Assembly (NCBI RefSeq): GCF_020071995.1
Contig: NZ_JABWTK010000007.1
Coordinates: forward strand, 172,129-236,128
Length of the DNA: 64,000 nt
Reading direction: 5' to 3'
Source of the DNA: Planococcus chinensis
GTDB lineage: Bacteria > Bacillota > Bacilli > Bacillales_A > Planococcaceae
Shown: piece by piece, positions 8,041-16,755 of the stretch
Numbering within the stretch: position 1 is the first letter of the stretch
How the letters are laid out: every line of letters begins with the position of its first letter
The notes under the pieces: generated by a model
What the model was told of the DNA's origin: nothing
Seen by the model: the letters and a program-made list of their open reading frames with translations, nothing else
The model's database searches: none
Made by a program: the position numbers and the translations under genes

Positions 8041-8620
8041 TCTTCTTCGCCCGTCCGCCGTTCTTGAACACTTTCGCACTGCGTACATATTCGTTGTCCG
8101 GAACGCCGACACGGGAATTGGCGACGCGCGCAGCCGCGAATAAATAATCCGACAAACGGTTTAAATAGCGCTGAACAACCACCGGAAAATCTTCTCCAGC
8201 TTTGGCCAAAGTCACTGTCTGGCGCTCTGCACGGCGTGTAATCGTGCGGGCGATATGGAGCGTCGCTGCTGCAGGCGAGCCTCCTGGCAAAATAAAGCGT
8301 TCCAATAGCGGCGGTTCTTCCATCAAATCGTCAATTCGCGATTCCAGCACTTCAACCGGCTCTTCGGTCATTTTATACTGAGGCTCTTTGCGGACATCCG
8401 CCAAATCCCCTCCGCAATCGAATAATTCATTTTGGATGGCTTCCAGGTCTGCCAGCAAATCCGGAAATTTTTCAGGATCGAGCTCCGTCATTGCTTTGCC
8501 AATGAACGAATTGACTTCATCGATGGTGCCGTATGCTTCAACGCGCGGTGCATCTTTGTCCGTGCGTGCCCCGATCAAGCTTGTTTGCCCTTTGTCACCG
8601 GTTTTTGTGTAAATCTTCAT
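8033..8620 (-). CDS. Cob(I)alamin adenosyltransferase, PduO type
   Basis: Transfers the adenosyl group of ATP to cob(I)alamin or cobinamide. The 195-residue protein begins MKIYTKTGDKGQTSLIGA, the N-terminal ATP-binding segment of the PduO/YvqK family, and has the late RTITRRAERQTV and NRLSDYLFAAAR signatures. Two ATGs lie six bases apart; the second is chosen because AGGAG is 9 bp ahead of it and only 3 bp ahead of the first. It lies between the second cobU-like gene, which it overlaps, and cblT. In this operon it would activate incoming incomplete corrinoids before assembly of the lower ligand. Confidence 0.92.
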   Translation of the reverse strand: MKIYTKTGDKGQTSLIGARTDKDAPRVEAYGTIDEVNSFIGKAMTELDPEKFPDLLADLEAIQNELFDCGGDLADVRKEPQYKMTEEPVEVLESRIDDLMEEPPLLERFILPGGSPAAATLHIARTITRRAERQTVTLAKAGEDFPVVVQRYLNRLSDYLFAAARVANSRVGVPDNEYVRSAKVFKNGGRAKKND

Positions 8621-9020
8621 ATTCATCCGCTCCTTTGATTGTTTGTGGTATACCGTACCAAATCCGTGTTGCCTGTTCGGCTCTTTTGAAAAGCTCTTGA
8701 TACAGCCGGCCTATGACGTCGCGCAGTTGCCGTTCCAACGGATCCACCGGAACAATGCCGCGGTTCATATCCGTCAAAATCCACAGCTGCCGGTTGAACG
8801 GCTGGTTGGAAACCGCTTCGTCCACCAGATCCCTAATCCTTTGTTCATCCATTCCGTTTTCAAGCTGCGCTTTCACCCATTCCTCAACTCCGGCAACAAC
8901 AAGAAACGGCGCCGCTTCGTCCGGCAATTCACCTTCCAGCCAGACATGTTCCCGGCTGCCCAACAACTCTTTTACCCATTGGCGTTTGCCATTAAAGGCT
9001 CCACCGAATACGATGTGCAT
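8595..9020 (-). CDS. CobU-like protein with degenerate P-loop
   Basis: A 141-residue relative of the adenosylcobinamide kinase/guanylyltransferase CobU. Its C-terminal half keeps the CobU pattern MNRGIVPVDPLERQLRDVIG followed by RLYQELF and IWYGIPQTIK. Its N-terminus has GGAFNGKRQWV where CobU has GGARSGKS, so the P-loop serine is gone, and the guanylylated-histidine segment is missing. The other CobU at 11755-12303 has the opposite pattern. Strong site GAGGAGGGAG precedes the ATG, which lies inside the end of cobC, and the 3' end overlaps the adenosyltransferase. It may be a partner subunit, a kinase-only form or a decaying paralogue. Confidence 0.7.
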   Translation of the reverse strand: MHIVFGGAFNGKRQWVKELLGSREHVWLEGELPDEAAPFLVVAGVEEWVKAQLENGMDEQRIRDLVDEAVSNQPFNRQLWILTDMNRGIVPVDPLERQLRDVIGRLYQELFKRAEQATRIWYGIPQTIKGADEYEDLHKNR

Positions 9021-9556
9021 GGCGCTCCCTCCTCATATGCTTCCCGGTTCTGCCAAACCAGCGTATAACAATGCCCGTGAAGCGCGGTTTGCTGCCGGAA
9101 ATTCTGTCCGCTGGCTTTTTTCAATAAGTACCGGATTGGTCCGCCGTGGGTGACAATATAAAACTCATTTCCTTCCGGAAGAGCGAGGATTGCCCGGTCA
9201 ATGCGCTTTATCATATCAACGAGGCTTTCCCCTCCAGGCGGCGCTAAATCGATTGGATTGTCTATCCAGTCCCGGTAGCGCTGGTCCCTGTTCAGTTCAT
9301 CATACGTTTTCTTTTCCCATTCACCGAAATGGCATTCCCGAAAATCGGGATCCGCGTGATAATCAGCGTTTGGAAAAAGACGTTCGGCGGTTTGCCGGCA
9401 GCGCAGCAAGTCGCTGCCCCACACACTTTCTACGCCAAGGCATCCATTTGCTGAAAAAGGCAGCACCGCTTCATCGGTCCAGCCGATGTATTGCTTCAAG
9501 CCATTGCCTCTTGTCGGTGCGTGGCGGATCAGATGAAGAATAAAAGCACTGTCCAT
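8972..9556 (-). CDS. cobC: Alpha-ribazole phosphatase, histidine phosphatase family
   Basis: Removes the 5' phosphate of alpha-ribazole phosphate or adenosylcobalamin phosphate, the last step of B12 assembly. The 194-residue protein has the phosphoglycerate-mutase-like RHAPT motif with catalytic histidine near residue 11, HFGEWEKKTYDEL in the middle and VTHGGPIRYLL carrying the second histidine near residue 138. It overlaps cobS upstream and the second cobU-like gene downstream, so the block is translationally packed. The CobC identity comes from the operon; the superfamily itself is broad. Confidence 0.85.
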   Translation of the reverse strand: MDSAFILHLIRHAPTRGNGLKQYIGWTDEAVLPFSANGCLGVESVWGSDLLRCRQTAERLFPNADYHADPDFRECHFGEWEKKTYDELNRDQRYRDWIDNPIDLAPPGGESLVDMIKRIDRAILALPEGNEFYIVTHGGPIRYLLKKASGQNFRQQTALHGHCYTLVWQNREAYEEGAPCTSYSVEPLMANANG

Positions 9557-10299
9557 AACAGCAGCTCAGCCCCTTCTATATATGCTCCAAACAAGTCGCC
9601 GGTCACGCCGCCAAATTGGCGCAGGCACCATTTCCGGTAAAACCAAAGTACGAGCAGGAAACTCAAAAGAATACCAGCAGCCGGCATAAGCCCCGGCCAA
9701 TAAATCAGTATGCCTGCACTAATCAATAAATACAGGCAAGCCGCAAGCATCAGCCACTTGCCATCTGCACGGTTGCGGAAAAAGGCGCCGAGACCATTGT
9801 TTTTAGCACTTTTGGTAGTGCTGAAAAGCAACAGTAGACCTGTTCTCGATAGCGCAGGTATCAGGAGGAGCAAAACAAGCGGCAGTTCGTAAATCAATTC
9901 GGCTGCCACAATGATTTTGCCAAGAACTGCGAACAGCAGCACCATTGTTCCGAAAGCCCCAATTCGCGGATCGCCCATGATTTCCAGGCGGCGCTCTCTG
10001 TCCTGATAGGAAAAATAAGCATCGCCCACATCGGCAAGGCCGTCCAAATGCAAGCCGCCCGTCGCTGCCGCTAAAAATAAGACGACCAGAAAAGCGGCAA
10101 GCAGCGGGCTCGCTTCCGAATAGTCTCTTAAGATAAAAACGATAAACAGAGAAGCGCCGCCCAGCAAGGCTCCCAATACAGGCAAGCTTGCATACATCGC
10201 GGTGACATCTTTCTTTTCAAGCGGCAATTCTTTTCTCACCGGTACCACTGAGAAAAATTGAAAAGCTAAGGCGATTCCATTGAAAAGATGCTTCATCAT
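9529..10299 (-). CDS. cobS: Adenosylcobinamide-GDP ribazoletransferase
   Basis: Integral membrane cobalamin synthase joining AdoCbi-GDP with alpha-ribazole or its phosphate. The 256 residues form several membrane helices and contain the two family signatures GGLHLDGLADVGDA near residue 83 and GGVTGDLFGA near residue 230. ATGA overlap joins it to the cobQ stop; GGAGG is 7 bp before the first of two adjacent ATGs. If CblS works as proposed, the substrate is alpha-ribazole phosphate and CobC completes the job. Confidence 0.94.
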   Translation of the reverse strand: MMKHLFNGIALAFQFFSVVPVRKELPLEKKDVTAMYASLPVLGALLGGASLFIVFILRDYSEASPLLAAFLVVLFLAAATGGLHLDGLADVGDAYFSYQDRERRLEIMGDPRIGAFGTMVLLFAVLGKIIVAAELIYELPLVLLLLIPALSRTGLLLLFSTTKSAKNNGLGAFFRNRADGKWLMLAACLYLLISAGILIYWPGLMPAAGILLSFLLVLWFYRKWCLRQFGGVTGDLFGAYIEGAELLLWTVLLFFI

Positions 10300-11750
10300 G
10301 GCTTCGCCTCCATGAGCTTTTCAACCGCCTGCCAGTTGATATGCTGCTTTACATGCTGCGCCCAACTAGCGTAACGGTCCTTTTCTTCCGAAAAGTTTGG
10401 CTCCGGAAGATTTTTCGCTTCCCGTACCGGGGCGAGAAAGGCACGCCGGAATTCCGGCTGATCAAAAAGGCCATGCAGATGTGTGCCAACAATCCTGCCT
10501 TGGCAGTATCCTTCGCTGCCTTTTTCATACCGAATCAATGGCGGAAATACGTTTGTGGAACGCCCGGTATGAATCTCATAGCCTTCTACCGGGACATCGG
10601 TTTCCTCCAACCGGACCATCCCTTTGCGCCTCTGGACAAATTTTTCTTCTGTAAAATAGGTCTTCATTCCAGGCACTAAGGCTAATCCCCGTTCCGTTTC
10701 CGCTTTAAGCCCATCATGGCCAGAAGGGTCCGACAAATATTCCCCGAGCATTTGAAAACCGCCGCATAAACCGACAATCCACGTTTCTTCCGGCAACGCT
10801 TTTAACGCTTCTTCAAGCTGTTGGCCTTTCCAATAGCGCAGATCCGCAATGGTGCTTTTCGTTCCTGGAAGAATCATAACGTCCGGTTGGCCGATTTCTT
10901 TAACCAGTTCCACCCAGCGGACCGATACATCCGGTTCCTTTAACAAAGCTTCAATATCCGTAAAGTTCGACAGGTAAGGGTGCTTCAAGACAGCAACATC
11001 AATCGGACGCCGCGAAAATGTTTTGGCCAATTCACGGACTCCAAGCGAATCTTCCTGTTCAATGCCGTGTTCCGGCATATAGGGAACCACGCCAAGAACC
11101 GGAATTCCTGTATACGATTCCAAAAAAGCGACTCCGTCTTCAAAAAGCCGGAGGTCTCCACGGAATTTATTGATTAGCAGCCCTTTTACCCGTTCAGGAT
11201 GAGGCATCAATGCCAATGTACCGACGATTGAAGCAAAAACGCCGCCGCGTTCAATATCTGCCACCAGAATCACGGGGACGTCTGCGCGCTCAGCAACCGC
11301 CATATTCACCAGTTCCCGGTCGTTCAAGTTTACTTCCGCCGGACTGCCCGCGCCTTCGATGACAAGATGGGTGAAGTCTTGCGACAGATTCAAAAGCGCC
11401 TGGTCAATCGCCTCCAGACCTTGTTCATAAAAATGCTGGCGGTAATCCATGCCGTCCATAGCGGACAGCTTTTTGCCAAACAGCACGACTTGCGATTTCA
11501 TATCATTTTCCGGTTTTAACAGAATCGGATTCATATTGACGGTTGCCACAATTCCTGCTGCTTCAGCCTGGACGCCTTGAGCCCGGCCGATTTCTTCTCC
11601 CCATACCGTAACGTAAGAGTTGTTCGACATGTTCTGGGATTTGAACGGCGCTACCCGATAGCCCTCTTCAGCCATGATTCGGCAAAAGGCCGTACAGATC
11701 ATGCTTTTTCCGACATCGGATGAAGTTCCTTGCACCATGATTCCCTGCAT
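10296..11750 (-). CDS. cobQ: Cobyric acid synthase
   Basis: Glutamine-dependent amidotransferase that amidates adenosylcobyrinic acid a,c-diamide at four positions. The 484-residue protein starts MQGIMVQGTSSDVGKSM with the N-terminal ATP-binding loop, has SQNMSNNS soon after, and ends in a class I glutaminase domain with CGGFQMLGEYL (nucleophile cysteine) and GTHLHGLFD (histidine). The start is 4 bp after the cobU stop with GAAGGAAG ahead; an open frame continuing 90 codons upstream is only antisense noise inside cobU. No corrin-ring genes occur in the window, so it probably acts on cobyric acid intermediates made by CbiZ-linked salvage or encoded elsewhere. Confidence 0.94.
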   Translation of the reverse strand: MQGIMVQGTSSDVGKSMICTAFCRIMAEEGYRVAPFKSQNMSNNSYVTVWGEEIGRAQGVQAEAAGIVATVNMNPILLKPENDMKSQVVLFGKKLSAMDGMDYRQHFYEQGLEAIDQALLNLSQDFTHLVIEGAGSPAEVNLNDRELVNMAVAERADVPVILVADIERGGVFASIVGTLALMPHPERVKGLLINKFRGDLRLFEDGVAFLESYTGIPVLGVVPYMPEHGIEQEDSLGVRELAKTFSRRPIDVAVLKHPYLSNFTDIEALLKEPDVSVRWVELVKEIGQPDVMILPGTKSTIADLRYWKGQQLEEALKALPEETWIVGLCGGFQMLGEYLSDPSGHDGLKAETERGLALVPGMKTYFTEEKFVQRRKGMVRLEETDVPVEGYEIHTGRSTNVFPPLIRYEKGSEGYCQGRIVGTHLHGLFDQPEFRRAFLAPVREAKNLPEPNFSEEKDRYASWAQHVKQHINWQAVEKLMEAKP

Positions 11751-11754
11751 TCCT

Positions 11755-12303
11755 TCACTTCCTTCTGTAAGCCACTCCATTTTCCACTTCATATGCCTGA
11801 TCGGACCGGGCGACGAGCCAGAGATGAATCCGGCCCAGCCATTGCTGATACGTCCGGCCGCGAATAAAATCATCCAGTACTTCATTCGATACGATGACGA
11901 ACAGCTCGGACCGGTTCCGGATTTGTTCGATCGTCTTTTGCAAATCCGACCATTTTTGTTCCATGCAGTCTTGCCGGCCCACGCAAGGATTCTCCTGCTC
12001 CCAGCCTTCGTATAATTCATTGGCGAGCCAAGTCGTCACACAATCCCACAAAACGACATCTTGTGGAGCGATTTCCGGAACTGCTCGTTCCAGATGGAGC
12101 GGCTGTTCGATGGTATGCCAGCCGTGTTCTTTCCGGTCGTCGCGATGGCGCCGTATGCGGTCTTCCATTTCTGCATCGTAAGCCTGGCCGCTGGCGAGAT
12201 ACACTTTTCTCTGGGCAGGCGTTTCACGGACCAGCCCTTCCGCCCAGGCGCTTTTCCCGCTCCTTACCCCGCCGCTGACGAAAATCAGTTGTCCTGCAGC
12301 CAC
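11755..12303 (-). CDS. cobU: Adenosylcobinamide kinase / guanylyltransferase
   Basis: Phosphorylates adenosylcobinamide and transfers GMP to it. The 182-residue protein has FVSGGVRSGKSAWAEGL (P-loop) near residue 8, RIRRHRDDR with the histidine expected to carry GMP, and VLWDCVTTWLANEL. The usual GMGIVP block after SNEV is replaced by LDDFI, and the following arginine-rich segment is changed. GTG at 12303 is chosen: GAGAGGAG precedes it and the upstream frame lies inside cobD, which it overlaps by 19 bp. The missing block is present in the second CobU-like protein at 8595-9020. Confidence 0.88.
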   Translation of the reverse strand: MAAGQLIFVSGGVRSGKSAWAEGLVRETPAQRKVYLASGQAYDAEMEDRIRRHRDDRKEHGWHTIEQPLHLERAVPEIAPQDVVLWDCVTTWLANELYEGWEQENPCVGRQDCMEQKWSDLQKTIEQIRNRSELFVIVSNEVLDDFIRGRTYQQWLGRIHLWLVARSDQAYEVENGVAYRRK

Positions 12304-13364
12304 TGTGCAATCGCTCCTCTCAGTTCTTCCATCTGATCGGCCGATTTCATGCCAATTCGGAACCACTCGCCGTCCATGCCGCGAAATGATTTCGTGTGGC
12401 GGAGCACAATCCCTTTTGCTAACAGTTTATCGAAAAAGCAGTCTGCGTCTTTCTCAGGCGGCAGCCGGAATGCCAGAAAATTCGCCGAAGAATCAGTTGT
12501 TTGGCAGCCGTTCCCGTTTAAAAAACGCACCATTTTGCTTCGTTCCGCTACCGCTTCTTTTACGACCTGATCCCGGTAAGATTGTTCTTTAAAACAGCCT
12601 GCCCCAATATGGGCTGAAATCGCATTGACGTTCCAGTGGGCAGCGCCTTGCTTCAATTCATCCAGGATTCCCGGTTTCCCGAGTGCATAGCCGAGACGAA
12701 GTCCCGGAATGGCGTACATTTTCGTCATCGAGCGGACAATGATGACATGCGGCAAGGATTTCTGCAGTGGAATCAGTGAAAATTCCTCTCCTGCAAAATC
12801 GATAAACGCTTCATCGAGCACCAGTTCACAGCCCGCTTTGGCACACGCGTCCGCCATTTCCAACAGTTCCGAACGCGTCAGCAGCCGGCCGGTCGGATTA
12901 TGCGGATTGCAGATGTATACAGCAGCGCTCTCTTTTGCGGCTTGTGCGACCTGTTCAATTTCAAGGCACCAGCCGTTTGCAGCGGTTAGTTGGATCGCTT
13001 TGATTTCCGCTCCTTCCGCTTCCAGTGTTTTGCGGTATTCGGAAAAGGCAGGTTCAATCAAGACGACTTTCTTTCCGCGGTAACGGCGGGCCAGCCAGGT
13101 AAAAATCTCCGCTGCTCCGTTTCCCGCAATCACCCGTTCCGGCTCCACTTCATGGTAATTGGCAGCCGCACTTCGGAACGGCTCGCCGTCCGGATCCGGA
13201 TAAGACCTTATGAGTTTCTGCATGGACTGCCAGCTTTCCCCGATAAACGCGGGCGGTCCGAACGGATGGACATTTTCGCTGAAATCCAAAATTCTTTGGG
13301 GCCGTTCCATGCCCATCTTTTTATACAAACGCTGCGGGTTCGCCCCGTGGTCAGGCAAGTTCAA
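12285..13364 (-). CDS. cobD: Threonine-phosphate decarboxylase, PLP enzyme
   Basis: Makes (R)-1-aminopropan-2-ol O-phosphate, the nucleotide-loop linker of cobalamin. The 359-residue protein is a fold-type I aminotransferase relative: LDFSENVHPFGPP near the start, CNPHNPTGRL, LVLDEAFIDFAGEE, and the PLP lysine in RSMTKMYAIPGLRLGYA, all typical of CobD and HisC. The start codon is TTG (13364), supported by GGAGG 8 bp upstream; it overlaps the cbiB stop by 14 bp. The operon setting favours CobD over histidinol-phosphate aminotransferase. Confidence 0.9.
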   Translation of the reverse strand: MNLPDHGANPQRLYKKMGMERPQRILDFSENVHPFGPPAFIGESWQSMQKLIRSYPDPDGEPFRSAAANYHEVEPERVIAGNGAAEIFTWLARRYRGKKVVLIEPAFSEYRKTLEAEGAEIKAIQLTAANGWCLEIEQVAQAAKESAAVYICNPHNPTGRLLTRSELLEMADACAKAGCELVLDEAFIDFAGEEFSLIPLQKSLPHVIIVRSMTKMYAIPGLRLGYALGKPGILDELKQGAAHWNVNAISAHIGAGCFKEQSYRDQVVKEAVAERSKMVRFLNGNGCQTTDSSANFLAFRLPPEKDADCFFDKLLAKGIVLRHTKSFRGMDGEWFRIGMKSADQMEELRGAIAQWLQDN

Positions 13365-14304
13365 GGATCAGCCCTCCTATAGCAAAAAGAATAAAAAAAC
13401 AAATTGTTGCAATGTGCATATGGCGAACTGCTTCTTTTATGTGTCGGGCCTGAAGTCCGTATACCGGTGTTCCCATGCGGGCACGCACCGATTGGACTCC
13501 TTTGTATGTATTGACACCGCCCAATTGAATGCCCAACTGGACAGCTGTAGCGGCTTCGAGCCAACCGCTGTTCGGGCTCGGGTGCTTTCGTGCATCCCTT
13601 GCCCATTCACGGAAACGCTGACGCATGGTCAGCCCTCTTTCGTTGCGTGTTGCCAGCAGGATAACGGCACCTGTTATCCGGCTCGGGATGAAGTTCAACA
13701 CATCATCCAAGCGCGCCGAGGCAAAGCCGAACTGTGAAAATTCTTCATTTTTATAACCCACCATCGAGTCGCATGTGTTTACGGCCTTATACAGCCAAAG
13801 CCCTGGCGCGCCAAGCAGAAAAGCCCAAAACAGCGGCGCCGTGACACCGTCGCTCGTGTTTTCCGAAACCGTTTCCACGACACCGCGGGTAATTTCACTT
13901 TCACCCAGATGCGCCGTATCCCGGCCGACGATCCAGGATAATTTTTCTCTTGCCAGGCCCCAGTTTTTATTGACCAAAGGCTGATAGACCTCTTCCGCTG
14001 CATCCCGCAGGCTCTTTTGTGCAAGACCAGCTGCGATTAAAACCGTCTCCACAAGAAAACCGAAACTCCAGTGAATGGCAGCGGCTCCTGCAATCAGCAA
14101 ATAACTTGCCGCGAAAGCGAGTCCGGCAACAATCGCCACAAGACCAAACCCGTTTCGAAAAGCGTGAGGACCGCGATTCCATTTTTTCGTCAATTTTGAA
14201 ATGAGTGTCCCGAGCCAGCGCACCGGATGCGGCCAATTTGGCGGGTCCCCGATGATGCGGTCGAGGAGCAACCCACAGCCAATGGCCAGAATATGGCTTA
14301 CCAT
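13351..14304 (-). CDS. cbiB: Adenosylcobinamide-phosphate synthase
   Basis: Membrane enzyme attaching aminopropanol or its phosphate to adenosylcobyric acid. The 317 residues show four to five membrane segments and the conserved DRIIGDPPNWPHPVRWLG near residue 15 and SENTSDGVTAPLFWAF in the middle. The start ATGGTAA overlaps the stop of the btuD-cbiZ fusion by 7 bp. Together with CbiZ upstream it closes a salvage loop: cobinamide is cut to cobyric acid and re-amidated with the correct linker. Confidence 0.93.
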   Translation of the reverse strand: MVSHILAIGCGLLLDRIIGDPPNWPHPVRWLGTLISKLTKKWNRGPHAFRNGFGLVAIVAGLAFAASYLLIAGAAAIHWSFGFLVETVLIAAGLAQKSLRDAAEEVYQPLVNKNWGLAREKLSWIVGRDTAHLGESEITRGVVETVSENTSDGVTAPLFWAFLLGAPGLWLYKAVNTCDSMVGYKNEEFSQFGFASARLDDVLNFIPSRITGAVILLATRNERGLTMRQRFREWARDARKHPSPNSGWLEAATAVQLGIQLGGVNTYKGVQSVRARMGTPVYGLQARHIKEAVRHMHIATICFFILFAIGGLILELA

Positions 14305-15761
14305 GATCCTTTTCTCTCCCGGTACAGTTCAATTGCTTCGACTGTACATTCGTAAACGCCACTGCCGATCAGTTTGCCAAGCTCCGTAATCGGACCGGCA
14401 TACGGCAGGTGCTCCCCTTGCTGGGTCGCAGCAACGAGGATGCTGTCTGTCGATGTCCCTGTGGCCAAAGTGCCGGTCAAGGGATCTGTCACTTGTTCCT
14501 CGTGGAGCGCTTTCGTTTTTGCTTCTGTGGCCGTGATCATCGCCTGGATAAACGCTTCATCCGACAAATTGCCGTTGACCATAATCCAAGTATTGATGGT
14601 CCCAACCCGAACCTCGCGTTCAAGCGCTTTGGAAACGTCCACCGCATTTCCAACTCCGGCCGTTACGGCAATGACAACCGAACCAAACGGCGCTTTGTAT
14701 TCTTTTACAATGGCATCCTCGGTCCGGACGGCTGTCATCATGCCGACCGTATCGGTCGTTTTAAATCCGAGCTCTTCAATAAATCCCGACATTTCAATGA
14801 AGCTATTATCGATATTGTAAGTCATATCGACATGGCGATTGATAAAGGTGCGGAACCATCCCGCCCCTGCATTGATTACCGCCGAAGAAACGGTCTTTAG
14901 CGGCACCGCGCTTTGAAACAGCACCATTTGAGGCGATACGACAAAATCACTGGCGCGTATCATTGTTTCTGCCACTTGTCGGCGGACGGACGGCAGCAGA
15001 GTCACTTGAGGCTTCGGCAATTCCGGGTGCGGGTAGTTGCTGATGCGCGTCTGGTAAACCGCTTCAATGTCCTCTTCCCGTACCACTTCATGCGGCTCGC
15101 CCATCCGGACAATGCGCCCTTCATCGAGCAGCAGCAACTGATCGCAGTAAATGGAAGCGATGTTGATGTCATGGAAGATCGAGACGATCGTCAGCTCTTT
15201 TTCAATCGCCTGCTTTTTGATGGTATCCAGCAATTCCTTCTGGTGATTGATGTCCAAATGATTGGTCGGTTCATCCAGCAGGAGGATTTTTGCATTTTGT
15301 GCCAAGGCTTGCGCGACAAACACGCGCTGCTGTTCCCCGCCGGACAATTGGTCAATCAGCGTATTTTCGTAATGGGTAATATTCATTAAGCGCATTGCTT
15401 CTAGAACCGCCTGTTCGTCTTCATCCGACCAGGAGGAAAACCAGCCGCTTTGGTGCGGATAGCGTCCAAGCGATACCGTTTCACGCACGGTATGCGAAAA
15501 AGCATGGGCATGAAGCTGCGGCAGCACCGCCATTTGCTTGGCCAGTTCCTTCGCGCCAAAGTCCGCAAGCGATTTGCCTTCGATTTCAATCTTGCCGCCC
15601 CTTGCCGGCAAGATGCCGCTCATCAATTTCATCAATGTGGACTTTCCGCTGCCGTTTGGCCCTAAAATGCCAAGAATCGACCCTTTTTCCACTTGGAATG
15701 AAATATTATTGACGATGTCTTTTTCTCCATAGCCGCCAACCAGTTCTGTAATTTTGAGCAT
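14298..15761 (-). CDS. Corrinoid ABC ATPase fused to adenosylcobinamide amidohydrolase
   Basis: A 487-residue fusion. Residues 1 to about 250 are the BtuD/FecE-type ATPase: Walker A GPNGSGKST at 34-42, signature LSGGEQQRVFVAQAL, Walker B ILLLDEPTNHLD. Residues about 285-487 match CbiZ, with INAGAGWFRTFINRHVD, VTAGVGNAVDVSKALER and GTLATGTSTDSILVA. CbiZ cleaves the aminopropanol tail of cobinamides to cobyric acid for remodelling, so import and remodelling are joined in one chain. Such BtuD-CbiZ fusions are known in Bacillales (YvrA). ATG follows AGGAGG, 1 bp after the btuC stop; the upstream extension is inside btuC. Confidence 0.92.
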   Translation of the reverse strand: MLKITELVGGYGEKDIVNNISFQVEKGSILGILGPNGSGKSTLMKLMSGILPARGGKIEIEGKSLADFGAKELAKQMAVLPQLHAHAFSHTVRETVSLGRYPHQSGWFSSWSDEDEQAVLEAMRLMNITHYENTLIDQLSGGEQQRVFVAQALAQNAKILLLDEPTNHLDINHQKELLDTIKKQAIEKELTIVSIFHDINIASIYCDQLLLLDEGRIVRMGEPHEVVREEDIEAVYQTRISNYPHPELPKPQVTLLPSVRRQVAETMIRASDFVVSPQMVLFQSAVPLKTVSSAVINAGAGWFRTFINRHVDMTYNIDNSFIEMSGFIEELGFKTTDTVGMMTAVRTEDAIVKEYKAPFGSVVIAVTAGVGNAVDVSKALEREVRVGTINTWIMVNGNLSDEAFIQAMITATEAKTKALHEEQVTDPLTGTLATGTSTDSILVAATQQGEHLPYAGPITELGKLIGSGVYECTVEAIELYRERKGSW

Positions 15762-15762
15762 G

Positions 15763-16755
15763 TTATTTCCCTCCTTTGCGCTGCCGGAAAAAGATGAATG
15801 CAAAGACCGGTGCTCCGATAAACGCAGTGATGACGCCGATCGGCAATTCTGTCGGCGAAATGATGGTGCGCGATACCAAATCGCAGACGATCAATAAGGC
15901 TGCCCCATTGATAAAGGACAATGGCAATACGTGGCGGTGGTCCGAGCCCCAAACGAGGCGTGTCATATGCGGCACGACCAAACCGACAAAGCCGATCGTA
16001 CCGGAAACAGCCACTGCCGAACCGGTCAGGACAGAGCCGCTGATTAAAATCATCAGTTTGCTCTTTTTCACATCGACCCCTAAATGCTGGGCGCGTTCTT
16101 CCCCGAACAGCATGGCATTCAATTCACGACGTTGAAGCCACAATAGAAACGAGCCGATCAGCATAAACGGCAGGGACATCTGGACATAAGGCCAACCCCG
16201 CATCGAGACGCTGCCAAGCAGCCAGCCGATGATTTGGCGCAGCTCTTCTCCCGTCAATGCAATCATCAACGAGATGACCGAACCGAGAAAAGAGCTGAAA
16301 ATGATTCCCGTCAAGATGACCGTTTCCATTTTCATCGAACGGTCGACCAATTTCGCGAATGACATGACCGCAAACATGGTCGCCAAAGCGCCAAGCATAC
16401 TCATGACAGGCAATGTATAGTTTCCTAAAAACGGGACTGAAATGCCGAAAAAGAGCGTCATGACAGCGCCGACTGAGGCGCCGGATGACACTCCTAAAGT
16501 GTAGGGATCGGCCAATGGGTTTTTCAGCAAGCCCTGGAAAGCCGCTCCGGCAATCGCCAGCGAGGCTCCCACGAGGCCAGCCAAAACCACGCGAGGCATT
16601 CGGATGTTCCATAAAATATTGGCTGCTGTTTCATCCGATTTCGGATTCCACAGCACTTCCGGTGAAATCGTCACTGTTCCGACCGTCACTCCCAGCAGTA
16701 CAGCCCCTCCCAAAAGGATGAAAGAGACAATGTACGCAAGGCTGTTTTTATTCAC
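15763..16755 (-). CDS. btuC: Cobalamin/corrinoid ABC transporter permease
   Basis: FecCD/BtuC-type permease, 330 residues with about ten membrane helices; GASLAIAGAAFQGLLKNPLADPYTLG contains the expected coupling and substrate-path region, and GFVGLVVPHMTR is the family C-terminal signature. The start is GTG (16755) inside the btuF stop region, with GGAGG 6 bp ahead; the overlap with btuF is 8 bp. Acts with BtuF and the ATPase fusion. FecCD permeases also serve siderophores, but the riboswitch and operon settle corrinoid transport. Confidence 0.93.
   Translation of the reverse strand: MNKNSLAYIVSFILLGGAVLLGVTVGTVTISPEVLWNPKSDETAANILWNIRMPRVVLAGLVGASLAIAGAAFQGLLKNPLADPYTLGVSSGASVGAVMTLFFGISVPFLGNYTLPVMSMLGALATMFAVMSFAKLVDRSMKMETVILTGIIFSSFLGSVISLMIALTGEELRQIIGWLLGSVSMRGWPYVQMSLPFMLIGSFLLWLQRRELNAMLFGEERAQHLGVDVKKSKLMILISGSVLTGSAVAVSGTIGFVGLVVPHMTRLVWGSDHRHVLPLSFINGAALLIVCDLVSRTIISPTELPIGVITAFIGAPVFAFIFFRQRKGGK

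Noticed and set aside
11751..12020. A 90-codon N-terminal extension of cobQ
   Set aside because: It is another frame of cobU, and MQGIMVQGTSSDVGKS with its own ribosome site is the family N-terminus.
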